Positions 11,889-11,956 of a stretch of 11,956 nt of DNA are shown here, piece by piece. Where the stretch lies: positions 1 through 11,956 of the forward strand of contig CAMPHD010000062.1 in NCBI GenBank assembly GCA_946885765.1, in the 5' to 3' direction. The position numbers were made by a program, and so were the translations under genes. A model generated the notes under the pieces. That model did no database searches and was not told where the DNA came from. It worked only from the letters and a program-made list of their open reading frames with translations. Every line of letters begins with the position of its first letter. Position 1 is the first letter of the stretch. Source of the stretch: an uncultured Thalassospira sp. GTDB taxonomy: Bacteria > Pseudomonadota > Alphaproteobacteria > Rhodospirillales_A > Thalassospiraceae.

Positions 11889-11956
11889 TGGTGCCGGCAG
11901 AGAGACTCGAACTCCCAACCTTCGAATTACAAATCCGCTGCTCTACCAGTTAAAGC
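11889..11956 (-). tRNA. tRNA-Thr (anticodon TGT), 5' end beyond the window
   Basis: The minus strand reads D arm GCTTTAACTGGTAGAGC, anticodon loop TTTGTAA (anticodon TGT), variable loop AGGTT, T arm GGGAG-TTCGAGT-CTCTC and acceptor 3' strand TGCCGGC, with discriminator A and encoded CCA. About 9 nt of the 5' acceptor strand are missing past the right edge. The anticodon stem has an apparent G-A mismatch at its outer pair (27-43) plus a G-T pair; the other stems are well formed. The left-hand pseudogene suggests a full length of about 77 nt. Confidence 0.9.

Overview
The window looks like chromosomal DNA from a GC-rich alphaproteobacterium, most likely a Rhodospirillales or Thalassospira-like marine heterotroph. 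This rests on GC-rich codon use, a complete TRAP carboxylate transporter operon, REP-like palindromes of the CCCGC-loop-GCGGG type and alphaproteobacterial-style regulators. The genus is an inference; no 16S or other marker is present. One block, about 5290-9660, is visibly more AT-rich and uses different codons from everything around it.

Layout, left to right. (1) 40-1182: an XRE-cupin regulator with an inverted-repeat operator over its probable promoter, followed 12 nt later by a GNAT acetyltransferase. (2) 1183-1478: an intergenic region with a perfect 14-bp palindrome, a strong bidirectional terminator and a GntR/FadR-type operator. (3) 1479-5286: a catabolic operon with TRAP solute-binding protein, small and large TRAP membrane subunits, and a PEP-mutase/isocitrate-lyase-superfamily enzyme. 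A processing or attenuation hairpin lies between the binding protein and the membrane genes. The likely logic is uptake of a di- or tricarboxylate followed by carbon-carbon cleavage in the cytoplasm.

(4) 5287-9619: a two-gene, translationally coupled defence module. The first gene encodes an OLD-family ATPase with a C-terminal TOPRIM nuclease domain (773 aa, TTG start). The second encodes a UvrD/Rep-like superfamily 1 helicase (630 aa). This is the Gabija (GajA-GajB), or class 2 OLD plus helicase, arrangement. All visible catalytic motifs are intact. The proteins are clearly longer than the founding Gabija pair as I remember them. No integrase or other mobility gene is present.

(5) 9659-9742: a decayed second copy of a tRNA-Thr 3' end plus its terminator, carrying a 35-nt internal deletion. 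It abuts the foreign block. The apparently intact tRNA-Thr(TGT) with its own terminator lies at 11848-11956, running off the right edge. The two copies are direct repeats bracketing a native-looking 2.1-kb segment. This marks a tRNA-Thr locus that has been duplicated and has probably served as an insertion hotspot.

(6) 9796-11828: a YjgH-like RidA-family protein that lacks the canonical catalytic arginine, a divergent TetR regulator with three regularly spaced 13-bp operators between them, a REP-like inverted pair, and a LysE/RhtB-type exporter.

Most notable items: the long-form Gabija-like pair and its unusual start region, the tRNA-Thr pseudogene at its edge, and the triple TetR operator. 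I found no CRISPR array, IS element, phage gene or rRNA.
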